From Triops longicaudatus (Eukaryota; Arthropoda; Branchiopoda; Notostraca; Triopsidae): a stretch of 64,000 nt of DNA. Made by a program: the position numbers and the translations under genes. A model generated the notes under the pieces. That model made no database searches. It worked only from the letters and a program-made list of their open reading frames with translations, and was not told where the DNA came from. Location of the stretch: NCBI GenBank assembly GCA_022885665.1, contig JAGQDJ010000633.1:248001-312000 (forward strand), given 5' to 3'. Of this stretch, positions 13,101 through 28,500 are shown in pieces. Each line of letters opens with the position of its first letter. The first letter of the stretch is position 1.

Positions 13101-16100
13101 AATGACACCAACGCTTTAGTAGGCTTTCCTTTCCATTAGTTTACAATCAAAAGGCTTGACATAAAGTCTGTACACTCGGTCAACTTTGTTTCCTTTCGCC
13201 TGATGTACACATCGGAGCCCAAGGGTTGGTTTTTGACGCAATCTGCCTAATGATGCGCCTTCCCTTTCCTGATCCCTCTCTTGCTACTGCCACGCTCCCT
13301 TCTTTCTCTTTTTTTCCCCGTGGACTGACAATGTCCGGGGCCTGACATGGGCTCCTCAGTCCTGCAGCTATTCTCAACAACACGACGTGACGCGAGCAGT
13401 ATGCATAACAAAACAGCCCCCAGCAAAGTCTCATCCTATCCTAAAGAGTTCCTCGTTTCTCTACCTTACCCTCATTCCCCTCCTCCGTTTTTTGGGTATA
13501 GTCATTTAAAAAAGTAAGTGAGAAAGGAAGACCTTTCCTTCTTTTTTCTACTTATTGTTTCAGCACCGTGTCTTTCCTTCCGAGTCGGTCTTGTCGGGGC
13601 ACATAAGAATCGCAACGAGACCTTTCCATCTTGGAGCTGGATTTCCTGAAAGTGTTCTTCGCTCAGCCCGAATGGCCAAGTACGAGATAAAAAAAGGCGG
13701 TCCCTTGTCTGGCAAATTTGTAACCGAACGTATGCTCAGGCAAGCCGAGGCAAAGAACCCGCTGCACCTGAGAAAGTGTGAGTTCCGAGGCGACCGAGTA
13801 AAGTAACAGCGAGGTAGTGGTGTTGCAACTCAGCCTCCACGGGGCTGGTGGAACTACTTCCTTCCTACGCACGACGTAGCACGCCTGTAAAAACGGTGCC
13901 AAAGCCGTTAACTTCTCTTTCAATGCGGGTGTATAGCGACTGAGTTCATTTTAACGGGAAAAGGGTGGCCGTGATGGGCACAACGCTGAAAAGTCTGGGT
14001 TCTATGGCAGAGGGCTCCCTTCATCAAACCGTAAGTGGGACTTGCGAGGGAGGGCAAACAAAGAAGCCTGCAACTGCTAGAATTAAACCTAAGTGCAGAC
14101 CCACATACTCCTTTAGGGTAGAGAGGGAACCTGCAGGAATGGGTCAAGGATCGATTACTTTCCGTGGTATTTGCCATTGGGCCGTGCAGTACAGGGCAGC
14201 AACATATTCGTGTTGCATTTCTCCCATGGACTTACCGAACGTCGCTGTAACGAACAAAACAGAAATGTATTCGAACGTTGCTATCTCAATACCGCACCAG
14301 GGCTTGCAAGTATATCCGTCACACCAAGTACCTCCCCTTTTCAGTTACAAACCTGATTGAAAAAAAAAATCTATGCAGTCTGCATTTGCATCGCGGAAGT
14401 TAGATTAACATATATTTTTGGTTACACAAAAAATCGTTTATGTGTATTAACACTCATCCAGACGCTTATCTCAGCTATTCAGTATAATTTACATTTCTTC
14501 GTAATTCTGCAAGAATCCAAGAAACAAACTTCAACCCTTTAGGCTAATTCTCATTTTACGAGAACTTGAATGTGTTTGTTATATTTTAAATTATACCATC
14601 AATGCTGTAGAACTGTTACAACTGCTCCTATGAGTAGCACACTTATCCATAAGGACGACCAAGAAAGCTGAAGACGACAATGCATCGAAAATGCGACATC
14701 GGTCGTCTTAAACATTTTTTTAAGCATCCACGCTGCCTTATTGTTGCCAAAGACTTACAAGTCGCTTGTCCGTACTTATCTGGCTAATTATAGTTGGACT
14801 TTCGCTTTGTAACACTGTAATGCCGCAATAATAATGTATTCGTTCTGTTGAGTTTAGTTCCATATATTACTGTGCTGCAGCTTTTCAGAACATTACGCGT
14901 AAACAGTTGAAGAAAAGCTAGCAGGCAAGCTCAAGGTCCTATGCCTGGCATGTCTGTCTCTCCTATAATACTTGCATCACTGTGGCCCGGGGTGAGAAGC
15001 CAAACTGAAGTTTGAACATTTTCTCTCTTAGATCTGAGCAAGACTCATTCTTAGAATTATTTGGCCAAAAGAAAACAATTCTCAGGAAGCGCCATATATG
15101 CGAAGCTTAAATGGTATAAAACTGAAGCCCAGTAGAAATAGTTTGAGGCAGAAAAATATACATATAACTAGTAACGACGGGAGTTCCTGATAGTCTCAGA
15201 GGAGTGCAAGAATAAGGGGACGCAATAGTGGAATAACGCGGGTATTCCCCATGTGGCGCGCGGCCGTTAGAGTCGGTCGCGCGTCGAAGAGGCGGTGAAG
15301 CGGAAACGAAGGACGTCAATCGTTCGGGGGTTTTGGGGTGGGCGCGTGATTGAGTTGATGTCGAGGCTCGCTACGTCTCGAATCCAGAACCGGAGGTCAG
15401 ACGTGGAGGTGCAAGTATAGCGTCCGTCTTTTGGGAATCCCTTGGTGCCACCATGAAAAGAAAACTTCTATGGGACCCATAGCGCACCAACTTCGCTAAC
15501 CCCTCCTGTCTCGCTTCTTTTTGCCTTTGGTGCTGATCTAGTCGGCAAGGAAGAACATCTCTGATTCACGCCGCACTTGAACGCTTACTTCCACTCCCTG
15601 AAAGGCGTAACCCCAGCTTATTCGAACATCCTCAGAAGGAGGCTTTAAGGGAAGTCTTTGGTCGTATTTGTGATAAATTCACCAGTCTGGAACGTTTTTC
15701 GTCCAACTATACTTTCCCACCTGCTTAAGGTTTAGGGCTTAGAGAGAATCGAGAGAAAGGGAAAGTAAATAAAAGCTTCTTAGTAGAGGCAAAATTTTTC
15801 CACCTGCTTGAGTCGGCACCCTGCGTTTTATGCAGAGCGCAACAAGAACTCTTCGATCTCTTTGAAATGCTTCAAGAGCCTGAACTTGAGAAACTAAAGA
15901 CGGTTCCGAATTGTACAAGATTTGCGTGTGCTCATTTCGTCTAGGTAAAATGCAGGCAATTTCAAGTTGGGGAACCCAATAGGGGCGTTGGTGTAACCGA
16001 CATCCTGCATGCATGTCCGGTTGGCCGTTCCGTAAAAACATATACCTACTTACAGACGCCTGATGCAGGGCATACAGCATATAATGCAACGCCCTCCGTT

Positions 16101-19100
16101 TCCCACGAACGAGAAAGCAAAACACCAACAGATCTATTGCAAGAGACCTGCTGCACCAAACTAGGGTGCATCATGCTGTTATTTCTTAAAGCGGTTTCGT
16201 TATAACACTGCTGCGAGAATTGTATTTATCTTAGAAATATTCCTGAGCTCGAGTGCCTGCATTTAATAACCAGAGGAAATTTGAAGATTTAATTGAAGTC
16301 TGGATCTTTGTTAAAAGCTAAAAACTATCTGTCATAAATTATTAAAATTATTTGTTACTACAGCAATACATTTGTTCACAATCCTTGTGCATTGATAACT
16401 ACTTCAACGTGCATAAAACGTTAGTCCAATACGTACTGCCTTATCAGGATAAGTTGGACAAAAAAGGGTCCGGACGAAGAGCAACTTCTCGGAGCACCTT
16501 AGTTTAGGGTCGTCGAAAGCATTTGTTTTCTACATAAATGCAAATCCATGCTTCGGAGTTGTAGTTGCAAAACTAGCCCAACAGCTAAAAAGGCGCTACA
16601 GTGGACCACATGCTGAAAGCGTCTTTGCCCTAAATGGTTTTGAGTGTCATTTCTCCAAGTCCGTTTTTTCCCAAAGAAGTTTCACCAAAAATCTGCTAAT
16701 TACGGAAGAAGAGCAGACTTGTGGCTCCCGCACCAGCTGAGCCACAGAAAACAGGCGTAACGCGGGGGTGCGATTTCCCGATAGAAACTGTCGAAACATT
16801 CCTGCATGTTTTCATGCACCTCCTTTATAGTCCTAACATTCGTCAACCAGCTTAGCATCTTTTCCGCTCTCTTCAAAATTCCCGCCTTGAAAATAAATTT
16901 GCTTGAAAATTTACCTAAAAAACTGATCTTATTGCGCAATAAAAACTAAGTCGATAATGGAGAAAGAACTTTTGATACACCGAATCGTAGGACTGATGTG
17001 ATGCAACGAAATGGTTCTGATGTTATTTCGTAAGATTTGTTACATACAGATAAATTCGTTTTCAAATTTTGGTTAAAAATCCAACGGACTTATCGAACAA
17101 TCCAATGCATACCAAGTGGAGAAGCTTAAAACCATTTTTTTTACAGAAGGTGCGGGGCGCAAAATTGTGATTTGGCCTACGGCGCATATGAGTGTAAATC
17201 CGGCCCAGTTTCAGGGTGGTATCTAATACCACACTTGAGTTCGTTTCTTTTCACCCGGCAAGTACGGTCAAAGACCCATGTTCTCATATGCTTTGAAATT
17301 AGTCGTCAAAGTCATTCATTGTGAAATAAGATTTTTTAACTATGGCGGAAAAAACTGTCTTAATGATGTACGCAGGGAACATTAACGCCACCAGAGTGTT
17401 GTGGGATTGGGTAAGACTCATTAGCAAGCGAAATAGGGTAGGAGATGTGGTGGAAATAAGGGTCGACTCTTAATTAAATGGACATCTAGATTACAGATTG
17501 CGTACTGCCGTGCCTCGCATGTGGGACTTGGAGCTTTCTTTGCGGACTGTATAAACACGTCTCCCAACCCAGCTCTGTATAGAGACGCTTCAACCAGACC
17601 CCGGTAGTTGGTAGAACAACACAATAGTGCAAGTCCCGTTCGGGACGCAGCTTCTTTGTCTCCGCGCGGTGTCAGTGCTCGCCTTGTGCAAATCACGATG
17701 AGCATGTTTAACCCAAAGAACTCCATAGAATCTACAAATAAAGCCCTTACAGCGAAAATACATACACTCTAGGCTACTGTCACGTGTATTTGTCGTTTTG
17801 CAAATTCTGCTCAACAGCCTTTCAAGTGTATTAATCAGTGTTCCTACAAGCATTCTCGTAAGCTTTTGCAAAATTGTGAAACACAGGAAAAATTGAGAAC
17901 ACTTGTTCCCATTCGCAAATTATGCCCAAGCGGTAAAATAGACTGAATACTTATTATTTTCTCCTTTTTATGAGAATTATCATTCATTATTATTTTCTCC
18001 TTTGGTCTACGCTTAAATATTAACGATGACTAATTATTAGAGCGAAATGCAGATGTGTTTCACTAATTACATTAAAAACGGTGATTGTGTAGCACTTTAC
18101 CATTCTGGCATAATTTTATAATTGAAAGAAATTTTCTCTATTCATTTATTATTTTTGAAAATGTCATTTTAGGGAATATATTTTAACATAAGTTGAGCCA
18201 CGATAACTGTTATTTGTGTAGGCTCGGTATCCCAGTTTTTGCAAAAATCAGCTCTTGTCGAGCACAGGAACCTAAGATATTGAGGGTACGTACGTTGCCA
18301 TCCATACCAGGATGAGCATTTTGGGTCTCAGTCTCGAGAAGGAGAGGGAAACTGAGAAGCTTTGGTTGGTTGCTCGGTAGGACGGTCCGTTGGTTTGACT
18401 TAAGTTGACAGGGGTGGTTCGGCGCTCTCGCTTTTCCTCTTTGAAGAGCTTGGGGCTTCTCTCGGAAATTGCCGCACGCTCCCCTGAACATTCGAGCTTC
18501 CCGTAGCCTAACCACCCCTCCCAACCTGAAACGGGGCGAGTCACAGCGACCAGAAAGACAGAGCCGGCTTTTGTCTTTGTTGCTCGCGGCCCATTCTCGC
18601 TTGCTACTACTTTAGAGCTCGACGACCTGCCTAACAGATCCCCTCGCTTCCCGTTGCACAACTCACTCTTCGTTCTCTTACGTACTTTTTTTTCCTTCCC
18701 TGGCGGAGCACCTCGACAAAGCGTCACGGTATATAGCTGTCAACACGGAGTTCGTGATAGCGAGCTATTCGAGGGCAGAGCTAGCTGTCCCTGCTTTCTT
18801 GGAAAGCATTTCCCTACATTTTTATTCTGCGGTCCAGACATGATCTTGAAACTTCCTTTCCTACACTTACGTTCGTCAGTTCGGTAGAGGATCGGGAGTC
18901 GTCTAATTTCACAGAAATTAATTAAGCAAAGTAAACTGTGTAAGTTTCTAAGACGCAAGAATCTTAAAGATGTTAAAATTATCAAGATAACCCTAAATTA
19001 GCCTGATCTAGAGAGAGAAAGAAATTGCTAGAAAATGTGATGCTCTGACGAACTCACACAGAAGCACGTACTTTGCAGCTATCTGACAAAAGCAGTGTTT

Positions 19101-19545
19101 GAATTATTGTAGCTCATTGACAAAATGAGGAAAAAGTTCAACGTAAGTACTAGTATTGTTGCTTAAGAACCGTATGCTTTTCTCTGCCTAAGAAAGTCAA
19201 GAATTACTTGTTGGTTGCCCTCGTCAATGCATTTTGTACTGTATAATTACGTATATTTACTAATAACTAACGAAGGGTAAAAGTCTATCAAGTAAGCATA
19301 AATTATAACTACAGTTAGAATATAACTTACCAGAAGAACCCGATTTTGACAACCGTTGACAAGTCGGATAATTGACGATCAGCCCAGTGCCTCGTGCATT
19401 AGGAACATTTCAGAAAAGCCAAGTATGGAATAATAGTAAAAAATAATTTGCACTGGTTTGCTTAAATTTTTGTGAAATTATTATGGGAAAAACTTGTATT
19501 AGTGCGAGTAAAATGCTTCAGAATAGCATAAACCCTTCGTTAACG

Positions 19546-19585
<40 letters not shown>

Positions 19586-22500
19586 CAAGCTTGAAACAAT
19601 CGTGAGTTTCCATGGTCAGGGTCGTGAAACCAGAGTTTAAATAGCAAGTAATTTAAATAACTTAACTTTTAACTTTTTGTTCAGTGTTCTTTTATCATTC
19701 TTTTAACTGGAGATACCTTACGGTTTAAAGATTTATGTTATGGGGCAACATCTTCACTTAGGCCGCTTAGTCAGCTTCCTTGGTTATAGGTGTCATCGAA
19801 AACAGCCTATTCGTAAGTTTTGTGTGCTAAATGAGCACCAAATTTAGATTTATAATTGCGGCGTGGTTAGGGATTGTTGTGTCCCTAAGGACGTAATATG
19901 TCAAAGATGTACGAGCAATTTAGGCCATGCGCTAGTGCATTTTACTCGGTAGTCTACTCGTCGTTAAAGGCGTGTCCCGGGGGTTGAAAGGACAACGAGA
20001 TCTCGAAAAGTTGTAAGGGTTGCTGGGTCACAGCACGTTCGTCAGGGCCTGAAACAATGATACCTCCCGTTTCTCGCATGAGATTGACCGCGAATCTCGC
20101 GTTAGCTTCAGGCCGTTTGCGTGTTTTCCGTATATTCAAATACTGCCGAGGACACTTTTTTCTTATACCGCACCTTAGTTCTCTTTGGATTGACCCCTTG
20201 TTAAAAGGGCTTAGCGTGAGGTAGTTCGGGGGGCGGGGGGAGTGAAATTGTGGATCGATTTCTACTTGTGTGCTGTCCCGTTTCGCGTTCGGGGCCTTCT
20301 CTGCTCCTCTTTTATTTATTTTTTTCTTTTGCAGCTTTTTCTCTCCAAATATCGTGCTGTTACTGTGAGATGACACCCCTAGAGTGCAATCAGTCTCATC
20401 TTCTTAAATGCCCTCCGTAACCTTCTGTTTTTCTTCCCCAAATCCTCTCGTCGATATCCTGGCTCCATCCCAGCCTTCTCCCTTCGACACGCCGGAGAAA
20501 AAGATCAAGAGCTGCATGGTTCCAAGGGAAGTTTTATGAACTTGCAATAAGAGCTGAAATTTGCGGCCGACGCACATGATACCTTTTGTTCTTGATTGCA
20601 GGAAGAGAAAATCGCTGTCTCTTCCCCGCCTGCAATGGATTTACAGGGTGCCTCGGTACAAAACTTCAAAATTGCCTCAGTTGAAAATTTCCTCCGTGTG
20701 CTCTGTCAGTAACCGATCGTTAGGCTACCGACTTAAGGTAGCCATTTGACGAAAAGCTCAGTTCGATCGCTAAATCTTCTTCCATTCAGAATCTAAGAAC
20801 TCATTAGATAACCATCATTGCCCAGAAAAATCTTGTGACTCGAAACAATTTCGAAGAGGTCAATAGCTAACTCTCGGAAAATCTCAAAAGATTTGCCTGA
20901 CTTTTGGTGTTATTTTTAGAAGAGGCCCAGATTTTTATTTCATGAGGTAAAGAGTAAGCTCCCTTTCTTTTGAGGCAGCATGTCAAGTTCCTTCTTCTAA
21001 TTACTGGCGTTTACTTTATCTTTTAAATTTTATTTTATTACATTTATTCTTTATTTTACTTTATGTTCAGGTTAAAGTCTCAAAGAAAGTTGGACATGGA
21101 CGCAACGAAGTGGGGTTGAACCATAACAGGCTACAGGTAGCACAGGAGCTCACGTTGAGAAACCGAGTTGAGAACGGGAATTAAAAATTGAGTTCCCGAG
21201 GCGATTTGCACCACATACGAAGGACTAGGAGGGTTAAGAGAATCGTACTTATTTCGGTATATGTCTCAGTACCCTAATAAGCGAAAAGTCGACGAAAGGT
21301 CGACAGGTTGGAACGCAGCTATTGCTAGTCTCAAAAAAAAAGAATACAAAAGATTCACCTCGATGAAAAAAGTATTCTTCTCCGTCTTCGCTCTTTTCGT
21401 TGAGGGTGACAGACGCTTGCCATGGTTCATGACATCGATCAGCAAAAAACTCTCTCCAGCCCCTTCTTTTCTTCTGGGTTCGGGCTTGTCCCTGTTTTGG
21501 CCCTGACACGGTGCAGGACGTGCTGTATAGTAAAAGGCAGACCTTTTCTTTGCCCAAAGCGAAACCCCCTTGTCCTAGGGCGATGCTCGGCGAGCCCAGT
21601 GAAGAATCCTTAAGGGACTTCTTTCCCCCGCTTTTTTCTCTCCGCCCTCCTTTTTTCGCACTTTTGCTGTAAGTAGAACCAAAAAACGATGCCGGGGACT
21701 TGGCAGGGAGGAGAAATGAGCCAGGAAGGGACCTCTATAGAGCTGTTCAGGTCCTAAGCGGGGAACGAACACTTGGGTACGAACATCTTAGTATAATCAT
21801 AAATCCATCACCTTCTGCCTTGCCCTAATCCGCCACCCCCCTTCTTCCCTTTACCCAGCATCCTGTGATATTACAGCGGAGATAGTTGCCATGACACGAT
21901 CGTAGCGCTTCCCCGTGCTCTTTCGGTAGGGGCCTTTTACATGCGTTCTGCATCTAGTTGCTTCCCCTTCTTTTTTTGGAAATTAAGCGTGCTTTTTGGG
22001 AGAAGAGAACTGAAAGTATTTGTCAACGTTTGTTAAAGCAATTATTGCTGGTTTTAATATTTAGATTAACTTAAACATGTAGAGTGTGATAAAGCAAGCA
22101 TTGAAGTAGGGACGATAAAACTGCTGACAATGTATTAGAAGATTCAATTAGTGACAAGGGCGTTCGAACAACTCACTGCAACGTCGTGTTACGGGCGCGA
22201 ACGTAACGAAGCGGGAGAGGCGCCTAGCTCGTGAAGTCTCCACACACGCTGTTAAGCCAGCGCTTTTCCGAGCCGCCTCATGTTCTAAAGTATCGGCAGG
22301 GACTTGGAAGTGAGCCCTTCGTCATCATGTCCACCCCAGCTTATCTAACCAGGAACAGACACCCCCCCCCCCTTGTGTTGCGTCCCGGATTTGGGAAAAC
22401 GACTCATGTTTCCGCTGTTTTTGGTTTACCTTCCGGAGGCTTGATTTTCGGAAAGATACAGCGTCAAATACCGAACATTTAGCTAGCATTGTAAAAAGGA

Positions 22501-25500
22501 TTAGTACAAGGGGTGTTTTTGTGTGTAATGTATTTTTTCCCGTAATTCTTTAAGTACCGCTTATTATAAATTGCATTTAGGGTGATAACGGGCATTACTT
22601 TCTACTAGCAGTAACTGCACCTCGGGTGAACCTCGTTGGTTAGGTGACGATATTGTCACTGCCTACATCATTACATTTGCGAAATAGCATGCGTTTTACG
22701 TTGTAACCGGACGTAAAACTTTTTTTTACCACTAGAAACTAGCTAAAATTGATGATACTGAAGGCTGGGATTATGAAGTATGGGAAACGTGTTAAGAACT
22801 TTTACGTTTGAGGGAGGAGCCTTTAATATTACATTTTAGTGCGTTTGTCATTTTTGATAATATGCAGTTGCGTTGTTGCAGAAGCTTCGCAGGTATCACG
22901 CGATCTCTGCATTTCTTTAAATTCTTCGCATTTCATTACCAGAACTATTCCTCTGTGGAAATTTGATGTAAAATGTCCACGATTGTTCCGCCAGAGAAAA
23001 AAATAGACAAGGGAGGGTTGAAATGGAAAAAAGCGGAGCGCAAGTTGAAGCGGGAAAAGCCAAACGGGGCGGCTGCTTACGTAAGCTTTATGCGTAGGTC
23101 GGCGCTGACTTTGGCTTAGCGGATAATAGGACGATTCCAAGAGCAGCGCGACGAGTTAAAAAACCTTGGCCAACATCCCACATAACTCTGCCACACACGT
23201 CGCCATATGTCGCCCGATACGTATCGCGTGGGGCACTTCATACACACATATACTGTGTGCAGGGGGCACGTCCACCACAATCCCTCCGCTCGTTTTCTGC
23301 CCAACAAACCGTGCACCAAATAGACGGTTTCGGCATAGAGAAGGAAGCAAAGACCTCGGACAGACTTGGGCACTCGGGAGTGAGCTTGGTTGTGGTGGGA
23401 ACAGCTCCCCACAGGTCAGACAAAAGATGGATCACATGTGGTCGGTGTGAATGTTCTTTTCCTTCTTTTTCCCTTTTCCTCTTGGCCCCCTCTCGTTTTC
23501 AGTATATCGGTTCTGGACAACGGCCAGCTCCTTTACACGAGCATAATTGCCGAAGACCATTCATGTGTGCTTTTATCGTAAAAAAAGCGTTCAGGAGCAG
23601 CTTTGGAGGGCTTGCGTTGGGATAGTGGCAAAAATATGGTAATAGTTCCACCTACGGCCTTGTTTATCAATGACATCACGTCTTTCCCCAGTCAATTATA
23701 TTTCGAAGCAGGACCGGTGACGCCCTTTGTGGTGGGTGCCCGCGTGTGCTGGATAGGGAGCTGCAGGTGGGAAGACATATTTCGAAAACTATCCGCACGA
23801 AAGAACATCAGCACGCTTCTGTGCGTCAATGTATAAAGAGCAACAGCTGATGCGGAGCCTGACGAATGAAGCGAAACAGGTCTCCGTAACCGTGGTCTTT
23901 GCGGTCTCAATGAATCCGCCACAAAGTGTGCCTCATGTATCATCCCTCCTAACAAGGAGAAAAAGGAGAAGGGATAGACGAGCTTATTCAAGCACCCGGT
24001 GCTCCTACTAGCCTACCAAGCCCCATTCGGTGCCCTGGGTCGCTAAACTTATCCTGCACGAGAAACTCACTTTTGTCCCGTACCATTGCGCATGTCTTGT
24101 AACAGGTCTAAAAAGAAAATGGGAGCTTCGTGTTCCTAACACCATCTATGTGCTGTTGTAGTAAGTTCGCATTGTGGCTGGACGGAAGCTGGTTTTACGA
24201 TTTCCCGGTTTTGCGTTTGTTTACTATTTAATGAGCATAATAAGACTTATCAAACATATCTTAGTTTCCAAAAGCTCGGAATGCATTTAAGTTTCTACGA
24301 AATTGATTATGCACAAAAAATAAGTTGATAGCTATTTTTTAAAAAATTGAAGATGGCGTACTTCAGAAGTGAACCGAGCCTCACTCGTTTATAGAAAACT
24401 TCATATGGAGTTTATCTGATACACATAGCAGTGAGTTTTTTTGTTAATTTCAGCTGGAATTTCTAACTATTTTGTGATATTTTTTTTCATTTTCAAGTAG
24501 AATTCTAACTAATGCACTTTCTAGATTGGGAAGAGAAATGGGCTTTACTGATTTTCTTTGCCCTTTTGCACACTTTAGGACAGTTCTGGCGTGGAACAGG
24601 CCCAATATAAAAAGGTTGCCGTAGTGGAAAACTTTTTTGATATCATCTACCATGAGCATGTGGAAAACGGCGGTCGCTTGACAGGCAAACATGCAGGACA
24701 GAAACGCACCTACAAAGCGGTAATAAACCTTTTGAGAAATAAATTCTGACCGTAGTTTTGACGTGTTCGCACCCCTAAACTTTTATGTGGTTTTGGTTTA
24801 GATTACCGAAATTCATGCGTTTCTACCGCGGGAAGCTGTTACGCGCTTTCTGCTCCAGTGTGCCGAATGTCAGCGTAGGGGCACTTACATCGAAACCGGC
24901 GCGAATGGGTCTCCTAGTCGTGTCGAAACACCCTCCGGGTCGCCACCGTCAACTCCAGTTCCTCCTGACCATCAACAGCAACAGCCAGCATCGCGCCAGG
25001 CGTCTTCTGGCAAAAATACCCATAGCACCAAATCACCCCCTCCTAGCCTTCACCCCCCACAACCCACCCCACATCGGCGGGGCGGAGGACCGCGTGGCTC
25101 CGGCGGGGTAGGTCCGGTCGCCTGGCCAGCTTTTCCTGGCACACTCCCCCCTTTAGCCTGGGGCCCAAATTGGACACCCGTTGCCGGAGGATCGAGCAAT
25201 GGCAACAGCAATGGGGACGGCGACCCACAGCGGTCCCCGTCTTTTTATACTCTGAAAGCCTCCGACATTGACTTGAGCCTCCCGCTGACGACGACTTTGC
25301 TCAAGCACGCTCGCCGTGTGGGATTACCGGAAGAGCGGTTGCTGGGATGCGACCGAGTGGTAAGCATACACAGTTCTTTCTTTCTTTTCTTCTTGTCGGC
25401 TGTCCCTTATTTCCCTGGTTACAGCATTTCTGTTTTAGTTGATAGAAGAGCAAGGGTATGGTTCCAAAGTTGATGGAAATAAATGATGACAACTTGAACT

Positions 25501-28500
25501 TTTTCTCTTGAATGACATCGCTTTAATGACGACTGTAACGATTTTAAACAAGTACGCAAAGTTGCTCACGAATAAGGATTTCGTACAAATGTTCTTGAAA
25601 TATATTCTCGATTTAAAAAAAAACTTAACATATACCGTACAACATTATCTATTGGTGGTAAGTACTTTAAGTTTACGGAAAGTATGTTTCTCATTTAGTC
25701 CAGAATTACACTCCGTAAACGGAGAGACTCGCATATTTCCAAGTCTTCTGGTGTTTTCTTTCAAAACAAATAGCACGACCCTTTGTTCATTAACGCTGCG
25801 ATGAAAGGTAGGAGTTACTTTGTCGTCTTCTGCTCCAATGCATCCGCGTCTCTTCTCGCTGGATTCGGGGATTGACGAGATAGGAAACAAGTCCAGACCG
25901 GACGACATAAAGTGCATAAAAAGTATTGCCTTTTAGTTCACCTACTCAGAAAGATCCTGGTAGCGAACTCCTTAAAAGCATTAGTGAATAGTCCACGTAC
26001 TATATCCTAAACAAAGCACGTCAGCCGCATTGTGGGTGGCCCCAGGGCATGGGTCGTTGTCGCCGCGCGTGAAGCCCATGCATCTTCGATCCCCCCACGA
26101 CTTTTATCGCTCCATCCCAGACAACACCGACCACTGTAGGGCCCCGGCGTTCAGTCTCTTTTTTATATGTATTTTTTTAGCCTTAGGACTTACCCAGAAT
26201 ATCTGAAAAGAAAAGTCTGCTCACCCTTGGGCCCCTGAAGAGCCTTCTTTTTTCGTCCGTGGTTACCCTGACAACCGTTGTGAACCTTAGAAGACATTTC
26301 TCCCTCACGGTGCCGCTTGCTCCCTTTTTTGTCCCCTAACTTGGGAATCCTCTTCTGTAGGGACTTCGTAGCGTGGAGGGCAAGGAACCTGTGTCAGGGG
26401 CATGGTGCAGTAAAGGGTTCTTAACTAAAAGTGCTCGTCGAGGTACACCTGTCCAGTGACAATAACATTTTGACAAAGTGGGGTAGAAACCCTCTTCGTT
26501 TTTCAGCTGCAGTCTCTGACACCCACGGAGCGCGTGTACCCCTCGGAAGTCGAAGATGAGATCCATTCGAGTAGGTGATTTCTCTCCGTGGCTCGGAACG
26601 CATCGCGTTGCGTTCTCCTTGCCGTTCCGCGAGGGTGTGCACCCTCGCACTCTTACCTCGAAAGAACACCGCTAGTGCTCCCGATATTGATCGTTGTTAC
26701 CCGAAAGGGTGCACTTGGCACAAGGGTACACCTTCCTCTTCAGATTGTTTGATCCCCTCTGCATTCTGGAAGTCTCAAGCTTACTTTTTTTTCCCTTTTG
26801 TCCACTGGACTTAACCTAATTTTCGGGCGTTAACTCCAAAAATGCGATCGTATACGGCTGTATCTTTCTTGTCAGGATAAGTGACAGCCTATAGCCGGGG
26901 TCAAGAAAAGCGAATTCAGGAGCAGACCCCATTTTTATAAGGTCGTTTTACGGAAATGACACCGAAGAGACAGCATTGTGGCGAACGTTGAGGAGTCATG
27001 AGGGAACGCGTCTTTGGTCGTCTGCCCGAAGGATATAGCCAGAGACGCGACCGAGCGCCTGCGCTAATGTGCGCAACAACACAGGGAGAAGAGCTCAAAG
27101 GAGAAGAGAGGGAGAAGAGAAAAGAGAGGGTTTATTTCTGACAAGACGCTACAAGCTAGTTCTGGAGCCGATGTTGCCCGCGGTGGAAGCTATTCGTGCA
27201 AATTCCTCACGTAATCGTCCTAAACTGAGTCATCTGAAAGTTTAGACCTTCTTCTCAAGTTTAAACTGGCATAACAGCACGTACAAGGATCTTCCCCCCG
27301 TGTCTTATCTGACAAACCTGAGCCCCCCAAAAGTCTTGGCACTCGACCTTTCTCCGACAAAACTGCTTTAAAGTAAGCTTCAAAGTACTTGATGTATTTT
27401 TTCCCCGTGTACCTAAAGTGTAACTGCAAATCCTTCCAGTACCTAACATCTGGCTTGTACTTAAACATACATATTTGAACTATTGAATAGTTGTTACATG
27501 TTCAAGTATTAAATGCGTATTTTTCTACCATGTCTATTTAATATCCGAAATCTTATATACAGTTCACAACAAATTTGCCACGCCAGGTACTGGCTATAAC
27601 TAACAGGGACAATTTGTCCACTCGTCGATTGTCGTTGAGTGCTTCAAATAAGGGGTTACCTTTTTAACAGACGTATTTGAAGACTTGTTGTTTGGTATAC
27701 CCATAAAACATCAAATTTTCTTCTTTTTACGAATCATTTTAAGCTTAGTGTTGAGTGCAAACTCCGTTGAAAGGTTTCCGAAATTTCTTTGAAATTTCCC
27801 CACTCTGTGCTTTTCTGTTACGTTCTTTGGAGATTAGGCCTGGTATTGTAGGTTGGGTGAGATAAATTAAATTAGTTAAGCTAGTTTAGTGAATCCATGC
27901 TTCTAATAAATGCAAGGAGTTTTAAAAATAAATTTCTATTGCGTATTTTCTTTATCGGTTCTACACACAGATTACGTTGTGTTTAAATGTAATGTACCAG
28001 GGTGTCATACAGCTCTCTACTATATTTATCTCAAAAGTTCGTCAATGATTTTATTTTATTTTGTTTTTTTTTGTCTTGCAGGAAGCAAGTTTTGCCAACA
28101 ACGACAATGCTCCCGTAGGCGAATCCCGCCAAGGTAAGTTTGTACTTCCCTTTATTCTTCCTTTCCAGCATCTCGGGTCTTTGAGTTCGCGACCGTTTAA
28201 CCCTAAACAGGAAAAATGAATGCAGTTTTGTGACCACAGTAAGCCTATTTGCAGAACTACCTCTGCACTGTCGTTTGCTCATTAATAGAAAACCGACAAG
28301 AAATAAAAAAGACGACTTTCATGTGGGCTGAAACCGCATTCTTCCAAATATTGAGCCCTCATCTCTGATCTTTCGATTTCTTTCGTCCGCTTCTTGGTGT
28401 ACCCGTTGCTCGGCGTCCATTCCTAAGATTCGACTTCACCTTTCCTTTTTACCCTCTGAAAAGGGAAAAAGAGAAAGAGGGGCTGAAAAGGAACCCAGAA

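Larger units (their letters stand above)
11974..24578 (+). other. NOL4 intron 2 (12.6 kb)
   Basis: Intron between exons encoding directly adjacent parts of the NOL4 N-terminal domain, so no coding exon seems to be missing. It is mostly AT-rich with GC-richer, CpG-bearing patches near 13.2-13.4, 15.24-15.37, 18.2-18.8, 20.0-20.6, 21.25-21.95 and 23.1-24.0 kb. These hold chance ORFs on both strands but no recognised gene. They could be intronic enhancers or old mobile-element remains; the sequence does not decide. A motif GTTTCGTTATAACACTG at about 16195-16211 resembles the pogo-like repeat ends. Confidence 0.7.

Noticed and set aside
18272..18727. 151-codon minus-strand ORF in NOL4 intron 2
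   Set aside because: Low-complexity charged sequence in a GC-rich patch, with no recognised family.
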